DNA of 64,000 nt from Pseudomonadota bacterium (GTDB lineage: Bacteria; Pseudomonadota; Alphaproteobacteria; Rhizobiales; Xanthobacteraceae), in assembly GCA_018242205.1 (NCBI GenBank), contig JAFECJ010000011.1, positions 1 to 64,000 of the forward strand, read 5' to 3'. A model generated the notes under the pieces. The model saw only the letters and a list, made by a program, of their open reading frames with translations, ran no database searches and was not told the origin of the DNA. Position numbers and translations under genes: made by a program. Shown piece by piece: positions 45,790 to 57,440 of the stretch (position 1 is its first letter; each line of letters begins with the position of its first letter).

Positions 45790-46242
45790 TCAGGCCTTCT
45801 TGACCCAACGGCCGTTGTCGTCGGGCTGCCAGTAGGTGGCGTCGAAGCCCTTGGACTTGGCCTCGGTCCAGAAGCCGCGGGCTTGCGCTACCGCCTCGTC
45901 GTCGTCGCCGTCGAACACCAGCACGATGCGCTGGTAGGCCTCGGCATCCGCGGGCAACCCGGCGCCGTCGATCAGGAAGCGCACCGTGGCCGCGTTCGGA
46001 TTGGTGTCGTTGACCGTGAGCAGCACCGGCTGCCGCGCGGCTTCCGCCTCACGCCAGGTGCCGTGCGGCAGAAAGCCGTCGTCGCGGTAGGTCCACAGAT
46101 GCGAGTCGAGCGCCTCGATGCGTTCCTCGCTGTTGCCCTGCACGGCGACGCGCCAGCCGCGCTCGACCGACTTCTCGATCAGCGGCGTCAGCACGCCTTC
46201 GAGCTTCTGGCCCTGCAGGTGATAGAACAGAACTTCGGTCAT
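45790..46242 (-). CDS. holC: DNA polymerase III subunit chi
   Basis: A 150-residue protein matching HolC: MTEVLFYHLQGQKLEGVLTP, ALDSHLWTYRDDGFLPHGTW, and LVFDGDDDEAVAQARGFWTE, ending KSKGFDATYWQPDDNGRW. Chi connects the clamp loader to SSB at the replication fork. It follows pepA on the same strand by 16 bases, the common pepA-holC arrangement of proteobacteria. Confidence 0.95.
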   Translation of the reverse strand: MTEVLFYHLQGQKLEGVLTPLIEKSVERGWRVAVQGNSEERIEALDSHLWTYRDDGFLPHGTWREAEAARQPVLLTVNDTNPNAATVRFLIDGAGLPADAEAYQRIVLVFDGDDDEAVAQARGFWTEAKSKGFDATYWQPDDNGRWVKKA

Positions 46243-46258
46243 CGATGCGCCGCGGCGT

Positions 46259-47770
46259 TCATCCCTCGTAATAATCCGCCACCAGGCGATCGAGCAGGCG
46301 CACGCCCCAGCCCGAGGCCCAGCTTTTGTTGATCTCGTTCTGCCGCGAATCCATTCCGGTGCCGGCGATGTCGAGATGCGCCCACGGCGTCTTGTCGACG
46401 AAGCGCTGCAGGAACTGCGCCGCCGTAATCGCCCCGCCGTAACGCGAACCGCCGGTGTTCTTCATGTCGGCGAATTTGGAATCGATCATCTTGTCGTAAG
46501 CCGGACCGAGCGGCATGCGCCAGACCGTCTCACCGGTCGCCTCGCCCGATTTGGTCAGGCGCTCGCTCAATTCGTCATTGTTGGAGAACAGCCCGGCATA
46601 TTCGTGCCCCAGAGCGACGAGGATGGCGCCGGTCAGCGTCGCCAGGTTGACCATGAATTTTGGCTTGAACTTTTCCTTCGTGTACCAAAGCACGTCACCG
46701 AGCACGAGGCGGCCTTCGGCGTCGGTATTGATGATCTCGATGGTCTGACCCGACATCGATTTGACGATGTCGCCGGGGCGCTGCGCGTTGCCGTCCGGCA
46801 TGTTCTCGACGAGGCCGATGACACCGACGGCATTGACCTTGGCCTTGCGCGCCGCCAGCGCCTGCATCAGGCCGACCACGCAGGCCGCGCCCGCCATGTC
46901 GCCTTTCATGTCCTCCATGCCGGCCGCCGGCTTGATCGAAATGCCGCCGGTATCGAAGCAGACGCCCTTGCCGATGAAGGCGACCGGCGCTTCGCCCTTC
47001 TTGCCGCCATTCCAGCGCATGACGACGACGCGGCTTTCACGCGCCGAGCCCTGACCGACGCCGAGAAGCGCGCCCATGCCGAGCTTTTTCAGCGCCGCCA
47101 TGTTCAGGATCTCCACCGCGCAGCCGGTCTTCTTGAGCGCCAAGGTGCGGCGGGCGAATTCCTCCGGGTAGAGGACGTTTGGCGGCTCGTTGACCAGGTC
47201 GCGCGCCATCAGCACGCCCTCGGCGATCGCCTCGCGTTCCGCGAAGGCCTTGCGCGCCGTCCCGACGTCGTCCGTGACGATGGTGACGTTGCGGGTACCG
47301 GACGGCAGTTCGTCAGGCTTGCGCTTGGTCTTGTAGCGGTCGAAGGCATAGGCTCTGAGCATCAGGCCTTGGCCGAGATCGGCCGCCTGATGGCCACTCG
47401 GGCCCGCGCCTTTACTCGCCGCCGGCAGGTCGGCGACCACGACCGCGTCGCCGGCCTTCGGCAGCTTGCCCATTGCCGCGCCCCCCAGGTTGACCAAGTC
47501 CTGCCGCTTAAGGTCCGTCGTCCTGCCGGCGCCAATAACGACCAGCCGGTCAGCCTTAAGCCCTTGCGGTATCAGGAGTTCCAGCGTCGTCCCGGATTTA
47601 CCGGTGAAGCGCTCGGCCTTCGCCGCCCGGGTCACCACCGCGGCCACCTCGCCCAACATTCGGACCGCCAGCGGTCCGAACTTCAACGCCTCGTCGCAGA
47701 AGACGACCAAAGTGCCGACCGCCTTGCCAGGGGTTGCGGGGCCGAAAGCGATCTTGGGGGCATTCGCCAT
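46259..47770 (-). CDS. pepA: Leucyl aminopeptidase (M17)
   Basis: ATG 47770 gives 503 residues; an upstream start 35 codons earlier adds no family-like sequence. The C-terminal catalytic domain is intact: [20 protein letters not shown] with the Lys and Asp metal ligands, [11 protein letters not shown], and [20 protein letters not shown]. Two zinc or manganese ions are bound. It cleaves N-terminal amino acids and may bind DNA as PepA does in E. coli. The divergent neighbour is lptF. Confidence 0.97.
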   Translation of the reverse strand: MANAPKIAFGPATPGKAVGTLVVFCDEALKFGPLAVRMLGEVAAVVTRAAKAERFTGKSGTTLELLIPQGLKADRLVVIGAGRTTDLKRQDLVNLGGAAMGKLPKAGDAVVVADLPAASKGAGPSGHQAADLGQGLMLRAYAFDRYKTKRKPDELPSGTRNVTIVTDDVGTARKAFAEREAIAEGVLMARDLVNEPPNVLYPEEFARRTLALKKTGCAVEILNMAALKKLGMGALLGVGQGSARESRVVVMRWNGGKKGEAPVAFIGKGVCFDTGGISIKPAAGMEDMKGDMAGAACVVGLMQALAARKAKVNAVGVIGLVENMPDGNAQRPGDIVKSMSGQTIEIINTDAEGRLVLGDVLWYTKEKFKPKFMVNLATLTGAILVALGHEYAGLFSNNDELSERLTKSGEATGETVWRMPLGPAYDKMIDSKFADMKNTGGSRYGGAITAAQFLQRFVDKTPWAHLDIAGTGMDSRQNEINKSWASGWGVRLLDRLVADYYEG

Positions 47771-48150
47771 TACAGGAGATCCTTTGTTCTGCGAAACGTC
47801 GGGCAGTTGTCCCATATGCGCTGCCTGGACCGCCCCTGCAAAGCCCTGCGACGGCCCCGGACACCGGCTTTTCACAGGGCACCAATAAGGCTGGAAACAA
47901 GGCCGTTCGAACCCGCAAAAACGCCCTTATGTTCTTGCCAGAATCGGCCCTGAAAGGCTTGGTTCCGCTCGTCAGGAGACGTTCGGCCGTTTACCATTTG
48001 TTGGGCATGATCAATGGCTTTGCCTTGGCCGAGCCATTTTGTGCCCCGAACAAGGTTAACCGGTGGGGATGGGTTAGCTTTTGGTCGCGACGTTACGGTG
48101 GGTGCCGGTCGCAGGGGATTTGAGACCGGTACGGGGATCGACTGCACGCC
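47771..48150. other. Divergent regulatory region between pepA and lptF
   Basis: These 380 bases have no coding frame with family-like character. A perfect palindrome GGTTAACC is at about 48054-48061, followed by GGGTTAGC. I see no clear -10/-35 pair and no strong hairpin. The region should contain promoters for both pepA-holC and the lptFG-lptD operon. Confidence 0.5.
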
Positions 48151-49320
48151 ATGGGCTCCATCAACCGGTACATTTTCCGCACGACGTTCGGTGCGTTCGC
48201 GCTGGTCCTGATCAGCCTTACCGCGGTGATCTGGGTGACCCAGGCGCTACGTGACATCGACATCATGACGAGCCAGGGCCAGACCATCCTGGTGTTCGTC
48301 GGCATCACCGGCCTGATCATCCCCCTGCTCGTTCTGGTGATCGCGCCAATCGCGCTTCTGATCGCGACCGCGCATGTCCTCAACAAGCTCTCGACCGATT
48401 CCGAAATCATCGTCCTGAACGCCGCCGGGATGTCGCCGTGGATCCTGTTCCGCGCGTTCATGTCGGTGGCGATCGTCGTCTCGATCATCGTCCTGGCCAT
48501 CAGCGCCTATTTCGCGCCCAAGGGTCTTCGCATGCTGCGCGACTGGCTCACGGAGGTGCGCGCCAACGTTGTCAGCACGATTGTCCAGCCCGGCCGTTTC
48601 ACGTCGATCGAATCCGGCGTCACCATCCATATCCGCGAACGGCGCGCCAACGGGCAGTTGGTCGGCATCTTTCTCGACGACCGGCGCAATCCCGAAGAGC
48701 GCATGACCGTCGTGTCGGAACGTGGCGAACTCGTCGATAACGAAAACGGCACCTTCCTGGTCCTGCAGAACGGCGTGGTGCAGCGCCAGCAGGTCGGCAA
48801 GAAGGACCCGGCTATGGTCGCCTTCGATCGTTATGCTTTCGACCTGTCGCAATTTTCCGCCGGCCCGCAGGCGGTGAAATATTCGATCCGCGAACGCTAT
48901 CTCTGGCAGTTGCTTTTCCCCGATCCGAAGGACCCCTACTACATCGAACAGCCCGGCCAATTCCGCGCCGAACTGCATGACCGGCTGATCGCGCCGCTGT
49001 ACCCGATCGCTTTCGTCGTCATCGCATTCGCCTATCTCGGTGCTCCGCGCACGACACGGCAAAGCCGCACGATGTCGATGTTGGGCGCGATCGGCGGTGT
49101 CGCTCTTCTGCGCCTGATCGGCTTTGCGTCCACCGTGTTCGGCGCCAACGCGCCGTGGATGCTGGTGCTGCAATATATCGCCGCCGCCGTGGCGATCGGC
49201 GGCGGCGCTTTCGTGATCCACCGCGGGTTGATCATCGAACCGCCGGCCTTCCTCACTGAATGGATATCGTCGATCGTCGCTCGCTTCGAACGGCTAACTC
49301 AGGGTGCGACTGCATCATGA
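48151..49320 (+). CDS. lptF: LPS export ABC transporter permease LptF
   Basis: A 389-residue YjgP/YjgQ permease starting at ATG 48151: MGSINRYIFRTTFGAFALVL, three helices, a periplasmic jellyroll (residues about 130-270), then three helices ending PPAFLTEWISS. The coupling helix region is TAHVLNKLSTDSEIIVLNAAG-like. With LptG and LptB it extracts LPS from the inner membrane. Its stop overlaps the lptG start (ATGA). Confidence 0.96.
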   Translation: MGSINRYIFRTTFGAFALVLISLTAVIWVTQALRDIDIMTSQGQTILVFVGITGLIIPLLVLVIAPIALLIATAHVLNKLSTDSEIIVLNAAGMSPWILFRAFMSVAIVVSIIVLAISAYFAPKGLRMLRDWLTEVRANVVSTIVQPGRFTSIESGVTIHIRERRANGQLVGIFLDDRRNPEERMTVVSERGELVDNENGTFLVLQNGVVQRQQVGKKDPAMVAFDRYAFDLSQFSAGPQAVKYSIRERYLWQLLFPDPKDPYYIEQPGQFRAELHDRLIAPLYPIAFVVIAFAYLGAPRTTRQSRTMSMLGAIGGVALLRLIGFASTVFGANAPWMLVLQYIAAAVAIGGGAFVIHRGLIIEPPAFLTEWISSIVARFERLTQGATAS

Positions 49321-50411
49321 GCGTCGTCGGCGGCACATTGGCGCGTTACTTCGGGCTGCGCTTCCTCAATACCGTGCTGATGGTGTTCTTCGGCATCCTC
49401 TTGCTGGTGGCGCTGCTCGATTACATCGAACTGATGCGGCGCGCCTCCGACATTCCGAATGTCTCGGCGGTGCTGGTAGCCAAAACGTCGCTGTTCCGCG
49501 TGCCGCAGGTGGCCGAACGCATCATGCCGTTCTGCATCCTGATCGGCGCCATGTCCTGCTACCTGAACTTGTCGCGGCGACTGGAACTCGTCGTGGCGCG
49601 CGCCGCCGGCATGTCCGCTTGGCAGTTCATCGCCCCGGCCCTGATCGTTGCCTTCCTGTTCGGCGTGGTCGCGACCACGATCTACAACCCGGTCGCTGCC
49701 GTGTTGCAGGAGCGCTCGAAACGGTTCGAGGCGGAATTATTCGGCCAGAACTCTGGCAGTGCCCAGGGGGGCGGCCCATTCTGGCTCAGCCAACGAACCG
49801 ACAGCGGCCAGGCCATCATCAACGCCAAGTCCAGCCGCGACCAAGGCGTCTCGCTATTCGGAGTGACCGTGTTCACCTTCGACACCGCTGGTCACTTCCG
49901 GCAGCGGATCGAGGCGCAGTCGGCCGTGCTCGAGCCGGGCGTATGGCATCTCCACAACGTACGCGTGTATGAATTGCAGGCGCTACCGGTCGACCTCGCC
50001 GACTTCCGATTCAAGACCAGCCTGACGCCGGAACAGGTTCGTGAGAGTTTTGCAACCCCAGAAACCGTACCTTTCTGGGAGTTGCCTCTGTATATCCAGA
50101 TTGCGGAGCACGCTGGACTTGTTGCTGCAGGCTATAGATTGCAGTTTCAGAAGCTTCTAGCGCGGCCGTTCTTTCTCGCGGCCATGGTTTTCCTTGCCGC
50201 TGCTGTAAGTTTACGTTTTTTCCGGTTCGGCGGCATCCAAAAGATGGTTTTAAGTGGCGTTGCGGCCGGCTTTCTGCTCTATATCCTGCAGAAGGTGACC
50301 GAGGATTTGAGCAAGGCCGACCTGATGCACCCTGTGGCAGCGGCCTGGCTGCCTGTGCTCGTGGGCGGCCTGACGGGGTTTGTGGCGTTGTTGTATCAGG
50401 AGGACGGCTGA
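49317..50411 (+). CDS. lptG: LPS export ABC transporter permease LptG
   Basis: A 364-residue partner of LptF at ATG 49317, four bases overlapping. Its start is MSVVGGTLARYFGLRFLNTV, with SRRLELVVARAAGMSAWQFI at the LptB coupling site, a periplasmic beta-jellyroll and terminal helices (FFLAAMVFLAAAVSLRFFRF). It overlaps lptD by one base (TGATG), so lptF-lptG-lptD are translated as one operon. Confidence 0.96.
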   Translation: MSVVGGTLARYFGLRFLNTVLMVFFGILLLVALLDYIELMRRASDIPNVSAVLVAKTSLFRVPQVAERIMPFCILIGAMSCYLNLSRRLELVVARAAGMSAWQFIAPALIVAFLFGVVATTIYNPVAAVLQERSKRFEAELFGQNSGSAQGGGPFWLSQRTDSGQAIINAKSSRDQGVSLFGVTVFTFDTAGHFRQRIEAQSAVLEPGVWHLHNVRVYELQALPVDLADFRFKTSLTPEQVRESFATPETVPFWELPLYIQIAEHAGLVAAGYRLQFQKLLARPFFLAAMVFLAAAVSLRFFRFGGIQKMVLSGVAAGFLLYILQKVTEDLSKADLMHPVAAAWLPVLVGGLTGFVALLYQEDG

Positions 50412-52906
50412 TGGCGCTGCTTGACAGCAAGCGTCCGCCAGCGCCGAGGCGTTTTCGCCGCGGCGCCTTCAGCATTCTGGCCGTCCTCGTTCTCGCCGCC
50501 GCAAGCGTGGGTCCGTGGACGACGGCGCACGCCCAGACGCTCGACTTCCCGCCTCCCCCACCGTCGCTCCCCAAATCGCCGGCGGCGATCGAACGCGACA
50601 AGACCGGCGACAAGCAGATGCTCGTCCAGGCCGACGAGATCGACTACGACTACGCCAACAACCGGGTCTCTGCCGTTGGCAACGTGCAGATTTACTACGG
50701 CGGCTCGACGCTCGAGGCCCGCAAGGTCATCTACGATCAGAAGACCAAGCGTCTGCACGCCGAAGGCAATGTCCGCCTGACCGAGGAAGACGGCAAGGTC
50801 ACCTACGGCGAGATCATGGATCTCTCCGACAACTATCGTGACGGTTTTGTCGACTCGTTGCGCCTGGAAACACCGGACCGCACGCATATGGCCGCGGCAC
50901 GCGCCGATCGGACCAAGGGCAACTACACGGTGTTCCACAATGGCGTCTACACCGCCTGCGAGCCCTGTAAGAACCATCCCGAAAAGCCGCCGCTCTGGCA
51001 GGTGAAGGCCGCCCGGATCATCCACGATCAGGGCGAGAAGATGATCTATTTCGAGGATGCGCGGATCGAATTCTTCGGCATGCCGATGATGTATCTGCCG
51101 TATTTCTCGGCGCCCGATCCGACGGTGAAGCGCAAGACCGGCTTCCTGATGCCCACGATCGCGACCAGCTCGAAATACGGCACCGCCGTCGAAATCCCCT
51201 ATTACTGGGCGCTGGCGCCGAACTACGACCTCACGCTGGCGCCGATGATCACGACCAAGCAAGGTCTGCTGATGGAGGGTGAATTCCGCCAGCGCTTGAT
51301 CAACGGCTCCTACTCGATCCGCGCCGCCGGTATCCACCAGAACGACCCGACCTATTTCGTGCGCAGCGACGGATCGCAGACACCCGGCTATCGCACCAAC
51401 CGGGGCAGCTTGGAAACGACCGGTCGCTTTGCCATCAACGACAAATGGGCGTGGGGCTGGGACGCGCTGATGGTGTCGGACAGGTCCTTCATCCAGGACT
51501 ACAACCCGCGCCTGTCGCACTACCGTGTCAACGATCCGCTGCAGAGCGGCGTCACCGAAGGCGTGTCGCAGCTCTACCTGACCGGCAAGGGCAATCGCAG
51601 TTACTTCGACGCCCGCAGCATCTATTACCTCGGCATGTCGGAAGCCGACACACAGGCGCAGATCCCGGTTGTCCACCCGGTGATTGACTACATGTACACC
51701 GTCGATCACCCGGTCGTCGGCGGAGAACTCGGTTTCAATTTCAACTTCACCAGCCTGTCGCGCACCCAGGCCAATTTCGATGCGATAACGAAGACCGCGC
51801 TGACTGCCGGAACCGGCGGCGGAAATATCTGTAATACGGCGGATTCGGCAGCCAAGACCTCGGCCAACTGCCTGTTGCGCGGCGCGCCCGGCAACTTCAA
51901 TCGCTTCACTTCCGAGGCGCACTGGAGCCGAAGCATTACCGACAGCTACGGCCAGGTGTTCAAGCCGTTCGCTTCGGTTCGCGTCGACGCCGGCTCGATG
52001 AACGTTACCAACGATCCGAGTGTTTCGAACTACCTGACGCCAGGCGAGACCGATCTGGTCCGCGCTATGCCGACCGTCGGCCTCGAGTACCGCTTCCCCT
52101 TTATCAATGTGAGCTCCTGGGGCACGCAGACGATCGAGCCGATCGCGCAGATCATCGTGCGCCCGAACGAGACGCAGATCGGCAAGTGGGTGAACGAGGA
52201 TGCGCAGAGCCTGATCTTCGACGACTCCAATCTGTTCAAGGTCGACAAGTTCTCCGGCTATGACCGCGTCGAAGGCGGCAGCCGCGCCAATTACGGCGTG
52301 CAGTACACTGCCCAGTTCAACAAAGGCGGCTTCATCAACGCCCTGTTCGGTCAGTCCTACAGCCTGTTCGGACAGAACTCCTTTGCCGTCAACGGCACGA
52401 CCAATACCGGTCTCGACAGCGGCCTCGATACCCGCCGGTCCGACTACGTCGCCCGGCTCTCCTATCAGCCGAACGGTACTTACGCGTTCAGTTCGCGGTT
52501 CCGCTTCGATCAGGATACCTTCGCCTTGCAGCGGCTTGAGGTGGAATCGACGGCGACCTTCGACCGCTGGTCCGCTTCGGTGCTTTATGGCGACTATGCG
52601 GCGCAGCCGCTCATCGGCTTCCTTGACCGCCGCCAGGGCATTCTTGGCACCGGCCAGTACAAGCTCGACGCAAACTGGGTCCTGCTCGGATCGGCGCTTT
52701 ACGACATCAACGAAAAGAAGTTTTCCCAGACGCGGCTGGGGCTCGGCTATATCGACGACTGCCTCATCTTAGCCGTGAATTATATTACAAATTACACGTA
52801 TAGCGGAAACGTCGAGAATAACCACACGGTCATGCTGCAACTGAGCCTGCGCACCTTGGGCGGCACCTCGGTCAGCCAGGGTCTGAGCAGCACGCCGCAG
52901 CAATAG
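50411..52906 (+). CDS. lptD: LPS assembly outer-membrane protein LptD
   Basis: An 831-residue protein with an N-terminal signal (FSILAVLVLAAASVG..AHA), a proline-rich stretch, the OstA/LptA-like jellyroll (ADEIDYDYANNRVSAVGNVQ and GNVRLTEEDGKVTYGE), then a 26-strand barrel domain (MPMMYLPYFSAPDPTVKRKT, and the final LGLGYIDDCLILAVNYI). It inserts LPS in the outer leaflet with LptE. Cysteines occur near residues 183, 186, 474, 486 and 783; the arrangement differs from the E. coli disulfide pattern. The SurA-like gene follows. Confidence 0.96.
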   Translation: MALLDSKRPPAPRRFRRGAFSILAVLVLAAASVGPWTTAHAQTLDFPPPPPSLPKSPAAIERDKTGDKQMLVQADEIDYDYANNRVSAVGNVQIYYGGSTLEARKVIYDQKTKRLHAEGNVRLTEEDGKVTYGEIMDLSDNYRDGFVDSLRLETPDRTHMAAARADRTKGNYTVFHNGVYTACEPCKNHPEKPPLWQVKAARIIHDQGEKMIYFEDARIEFFGMPMMYLPYFSAPDPTVKRKTGFLMPTIATSSKYGTAVEIPYYWALAPNYDLTLAPMITTKQGLLMEGEFRQRLINGSYSIRAAGIHQNDPTYFVRSDGSQTPGYRTNRGSLETTGRFAINDKWAWGWDALMVSDRSFIQDYNPRLSHYRVNDPLQSGVTEGVSQLYLTGKGNRSYFDARSIYYLGMSEADTQAQIPVVHPVIDYMYTVDHPVVGGELGFNFNFTSLSRTQANFDAITKTALTAGTGGGNICNTADSAAKTSANCLLRGAPGNFNRFTSEAHWSRSITDSYGQVFKPFASVRVDAGSMNVTNDPSVSNYLTPGETDLVRAMPTVGLEYRFPFINVSSWGTQTIEPIAQIIVRPNETQIGKWVNEDAQSLIFDDSNLFKVDKFSGYDRVEGGSRANYGVQYTAQFNKGGFINALFGQSYSLFGQNSFAVNGTTNTGLDSGLDTRRSDYVARLSYQPNGTYAFSSRFRFDQDTFALQRLEVESTATFDRWSASVLYGDYAAQPLIGFLDRRQGILGTGQYKLDANWVLLGSALYDINEKKFSQTRLGLGYIDDCLILAVNYITNYTYSGNVENNHTVMLQLSLRTLGGTSVSQGLSSTPQQ

Positions 52907-52945
52907 CTCTCGGCACGAGCGGCGCCAGCGCCGCAACCCCGTACG

Positions 52946-53886
52946 ATGGATGAGATGATGTCGGGAAAATGGATGAGACGCCGGACGTTCGGGCTCTGGC
53001 TTGGCTGCGCGCTCGTCGCCGCGCTGGGTGCGACGGGCGTCGCGCGCGCCCAGGTCGTGGTCATCGCCAACGGCTCGCCGATCACCGAACTGGATATCGC
53101 GCAGCGTTCCAAGCTCATGGCGGCGGGAGCCCACAAGGCGCCGTCGCGCCAGGCGGTGATCAACGAGCTCATTGACGATCGGCTCAAGATCGCCAAGGGC
53201 AAGTACTACGGCCTCGAAGTCAGCGACAAGGAAGTCGACAACGCGTTCAACAACATGGCGCAACGTCAGCACATGTCGGCGGCGCAATTCGACCAGGTCC
53301 TTGCCCGCAGCGGCATTTCGCCGTCGGCGCTCAAGGCGCGCTTGCGCGCCCAGCTCATTTGGAACCAGTTGGTACGCGGCCGCTTCGGCACCTCGCTCGA
53401 GGTCGCTGATGCCGATGTCGCCAATGCCTTGCGCAAGGCTGATGCCGCCGCCTCCGTCGCCGGCTACGTCTACACGCTCTATCCCGTAACGGTTGTCGTG
53501 CCCAGCGGATCGCCGCCCGGCGTCGTCGATGCCAAACGGCGCGAGGCCGAAAACCTGCGCAGCCGTTTCGTCGGTTGCGATGCCGGCGTGAAGTTGGCGC
53601 GCGGATTACGCGACGTCGCCGTGCGTGAGCCGGTGACGCGCACCTCCGCGGACCTGCCCGAACAACTACGCGATGTCCTGGCCAAGCTTGAGGTCGGGCG
53701 CCTGAGCGCGCCCGAAGCCACGCCGCAGGGCTGGCAGATGTTCGCGATGTGCAGCAAGAAAGAGACCACGGCGGACTCGCCCGCCAAGCGCGAAATGCGC
53801 GACAAACTCTACAACGAGCGCTTCGAGGCGGAATCCAAGAAGTTCCTGGAAGACATCCGTCGATCCGCGATGATCGAATACAAGCG

Positions 53887-53890
<4 letters not shown>
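52946..53890 (+). CDS. SurA-like periplasmic chaperone
   Basis: A 314-residue exported protein with a signal peptide (LWLGCALVAALGATGVARA) and the SurA N-terminal domain: VVVIANGSPITELDIAQRSK, APSRQAVINELIDDRLKIAK, and QFDQVLARSGISPSALKARL. The second half is one divergent parvulin-like domain (VREPVTRTSADLPEQLRDVL, TPQGWQMFAMCSKKE). E. coli SurA has two parvulin domains and about 428 residues. Its place between lptD and pdxA matches SurA. It probably helps fold outer-membrane proteins such as LptD. Confidence 0.9.
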
Positions 53891-54918
<1,028 letters not shown>

Positions 54919-54925
54919 CGATCCC

Positions 54926-55777
54926 ATGGGCTCGATCGACGATCTGCCCCCGCTGCGCGACGTCATCCGCCGCCACGATTTGCGGCCGAAGAAATCGCTC
55001 GGCCAGAATTTCCTGCACGACCTCAATCTCACCACCCGCATCGCCCGCGCCGCCGAGCCACTGGAAGCGACCACCGTGGTCGAAGTCGGCCCCGGCCCCG
55101 GCGGCCTGACGCGCGCGCTGCTGGCGCTCGGCGCCCGCCGCGTCGTCGCCATCGAGCGCGACGCCCGCGCCATCGCCGCGCTGCAGGAAGTCGCCGCCTA
55201 TTATCCGGGCCGCCTCGACATCGTCGAAGGCGATGCGCTCGAAGCCGATTACGAGGCCCTGCTCGGCCCCGAGCGCGCTTCGATCGTCGCCAACCTGCCC
55301 TACAACATCGGCACCGCGCTGCTGATCGGCTGGCTGACAGCCGAGCCCTGGCCGCCATTCTACGACCAGATGGTGCTGATGTTTCAGCGCGAGGTCGCCG
55401 AGCGCATCGTCGCCCGTGTCGGCGACAAGGCCTATGGCCGGCTCGCCGTGCTCGCCGGCTGGCGCACCGAGGCCAAGATCCTGTTCGACGTGTCGCCGTC
55501 GGCCTTCGTGCCGCCGCCGTCGGTGACCTCGTCGGTTGTGCGGCTGGTGCCGATCGAGCGGCCGATCCCGTGCGACGCCGCGGCCTTGCAGCGCGTCACG
55601 GAGGCCGCCTTCGGCCAGCGCCGCAAGATGCTGCGGCAGAGCCTCAAGAGTCTCGGCGTCGACACCGCGGCGCTGCTCGCCAATGCCGGCATCGAGCCGA
55701 CGGCGCGTGCCGAAGAGATCGACATCGCCGGCTTCGTCGCCCTGGCGCAGGACTATGCGAAGCTGAAGAAGGCCTAG
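54926..55777 (+). CDS. rsmA: 16S rRNA dimethyladenosine transferase
   Basis: A 283-residue methyltransferase (KsgA) at ATG 54926. It has [20 protein letters not shown], the SAM motif [20 protein letters not shown], the acid residue in [11 protein letters not shown], and the catalytic NLPYN motif ([18 protein letters not shown]). It dimethylates two adjacent adenines in helix 45 of 16S rRNA. It is the last gene of the lptF-rsmA run and converges on gmk. Confidence 0.97.
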   Translation: MGSIDDLPPLRDVIRRHDLRPKKSLGQNFLHDLNLTTRIARAAEPLEATTVVEVGPGPGGLTRALLALGARRVVAIERDARAIAALQEVAAYYPGRLDIVEGDALEADYEALLGPERASIVANLPYNIGTALLIGWLTAEPWPPFYDQMVLMFQREVAERIVARVGDKAYGRLAVLAGWRTEAKILFDVSPSAFVPPPSVTSSVVRLVPIERPIPCDAAALQRVTEAAFGQRRKMLRQSLKSLGVDTAALLANAGIEPTARAEEIDIAGFVALAQDYAKLKKA

Positions 55778-55790
55778 TTTCGTCATCGTC

Positions 55791-55855
55791 CGCGAAAGCG
55801 GACGATCCAGCGCTTGCTCAACTTGCTGGATCACCCGCTTTCGCGGGTGATGACG
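55791..55855. repeat. Palindromic repeat between convergent rsmA and gmk
   Basis: CGTCATC (55791-55797) pairs with GATGACG (55849-55855), GTCCGCGAAAGCGGAC (55798-55813) and GATCCAGC (55804-55811) pair with matching segments on the right arm, such as GCTGGATC (55825-55832) and ACCCGCTTTCGCGGGT. The sequence type (CGTCATC..GATCCAG..CTGGATC..GATGACG) recurs between genes in Bradyrhizobium-like genomes. It can serve as a bidirectional stop here. Confidence 0.78.
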
Positions 55856-55869
55856 TCAGGTTTAATTAG

Positions 55870-56541
55870 TTAAGGCGTCAGGCCCTTGAGCTCGGTCAGC
55901 AGCTTGGCGACGAAATCATTGAGGTTCGGCATCTTCACGCGCTTGAGCCGCTCGGCGGTGAGGATGGCGCGCAGCCGCGCGAAGCTCTTGTCGAGATCGC
56001 GGTTGACCAAGATGTAGTCGTATTCGTTCCAATGCTGGAATTCTTCCGCTGCGTTGCGCAACCGCTGCGCGATTACCGCGTCGCTGTCCTCGGCGCGCCG
56101 CACCAGCCGCGATTTCAGTTCCTGCGCCGACGGCGGCAGCACAAAGACGGTAACGACATCGTCGCGCATTTTTTCGATGAGTTGCCGCGTGCCCTGCCAG
56201 TCGATGTCGAACAGCACATCTCGGCCTTCGGCCAATGCCTTCTCCACCGGCTCGCGCGGCGTGCCATAGAAATTGCCGTGGACCTCGGCCCACTCCAGCA
56301 ATTCACCGGAATCGCGCATCACTTCGAACTGGCGCTTGGTCTTGAAGAAATAATGCACGCCCTCGATTTCACTCGGCCGCTTGGCCCGCGTCGTCGCCGA
56401 CACCGACAGCGCGAGCTTGCCCGGATAATCGATGTTCTCCTGCTCGAGCAGGTTGCGCGTCAGCGTGGTCTTGCCGGCGCCGGACGGCGACGACAGCACC
56501 AGCATGATGCCGCGGCGTGTGATGTCGGCTTCGTCGTTCAT
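55870..56541 (-). CDS. gmk: Guanylate kinase
   Basis: A 223-residue GMP kinase starting at ATG 56541. P-loop VLSSPSGAGKTTLTRNLLE at about residues 15-33, GMP-binding residues in SVSATTRAKRPSEIEGVHYF, and the lid region RDVLFDIDWQGTRQLIEKM. It converts GMP to GDP with ATP. It follows yicC by eight bases, a standard proteobacterial pairing. Confidence 0.97.
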   Translation of the reverse strand: MNDEADITRRGIMLVLSSPSGAGKTTLTRNLLEQENIDYPGKLALSVSATTRAKRPSEIEGVHYFFKTKRQFEVMRDSGELLEWAEVHGNFYGTPREPVEKALAEGRDVLFDIDWQGTRQLIEKMRDDVVTVFVLPPSAQELKSRLVRRAEDSDAVIAQRLRNAAEEFQHWNEYDYILVNRDLDKSFARLRAILTAERLKRVKMPNLNDFVAKLLTELKGLTP

Positions 56542-56549
56542 GCCAAATT

Positions 56550-57440
56550 CTATTCTAGGTTCTGCACCTGCTCGCGGAACTGTTCGACCACGGTCTTCAG
56601 TTCGAGCCCGATATTGGTCAGTTCGACGTCGTTGGCCTTGGCGGTCAGGGTATTCGATTCGCGATTGAGTTCCTGCGCCAGAAAATCGAGGCGGCGGCCG
56701 ATCGAGCCGCCGTCGGCCAGGAGCTTGCGTACCTGGTCGCCATGCGAGGCCAGCCGGTCGAGCTCCTCGCGGATGTCGGCCTTGCTGGCGAGCAGGATCG
56801 CCTCCTGATACAGCCGGTCGCTGTCGAAGCGCTGCGAGGCCTCCATCAACGCCGCCACCTGTTCTGCGAGCCGCGCCTTGATCGCCTCCGGCTTGCGCCC
56901 CGGCGCCGCCTCAGCCCGCGCCGCCAACGCCGCGATCTCATCGAGCCGCGCCGACAACAGCTTGCCGAGCGTGTCGCCTTCGGCGCGCCGCATCTTCAAG
57001 AGATCGGCGAGCGTCGCGTTGAAGCCGGCGATGATGGCCTGTTCGGCGGCGCGGCGCTCGTCCGGCTTTTCGTCGTCCTCGGTGATTTCGATGACGCCCT
57101 TCAACGCGAGAATGCCATCGAGCGTCGGGCGGCCGGCACCGACAACGCGGTTATCGATCTGGTCGAGCGTGGCAATGATCGCCGACAGCACCGGTTCGTT
57201 GATCTTCACGGTCGGTGCCGTGCCTCTGCGCTCGACACTGAGATTGCCGTAGACGGTGCCGCGCGCCAGCGCGTCGGTCGCCGCCTTGCGCACCGCGACT
57301 TCGACGGCGTCCCACCCCGGCGGCAGACGCAGGCGGACATCGAGGCCCTTGGCGTTCACCGATTTAAGCTCCCAGCTCCAGACATAGGAGCCGATGACGC
57401 CCTGGCCACGGGCAAATCCGGTCATGCTCGACAACGCCAT
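56550..57440 (-). CDS. yicC: YicC/YloC family endoribonuclease
   Basis: ATG 57440 gives 296 residues, starting MALSSMTGFARGQGVIGSYV, the family signature MTGFAR. The C-terminal DUF1732 region is present (REELDRLASHGDQVRKLLAD, GRRLDFLAQELNRESNTLTA, KANDVELTNIGLELKTVVEQ). Members have been shown to have RNase activity. It sits between mltG and gmk, and the three probably form one transcript. Confidence 0.95.
   Translation of the reverse strand: MALSSMTGFARGQGVIGSYVWSWELKSVNAKGLDVRLRLPPGWDAVEVAVRKAATDALARGTVYGNLSVERRGTAPTVKINEPVLSAIIATLDQIDNRVVGAGRPTLDGILALKGVIEITEDDEKPDERRAAEQAIIAGFNATLADLLKMRRAEGDTLGKLLSARLDEIAALAARAEAAPGRKPEAIKARLAEQVAALMEASQRFDSDRLYQEAILLASKADIREELDRLASHGDQVRKLLADGGSIGRRLDFLAQELNRESNTLTAKANDVELTNIGLELKTVVEQFREQVQNLE

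Noticed and set aside
48054..48085. CtrA box in the lptF upstream region
   Set aside because: GGTTAACC and GGGTTAGC are too far apart to fit TTAA-N7-TTAA.
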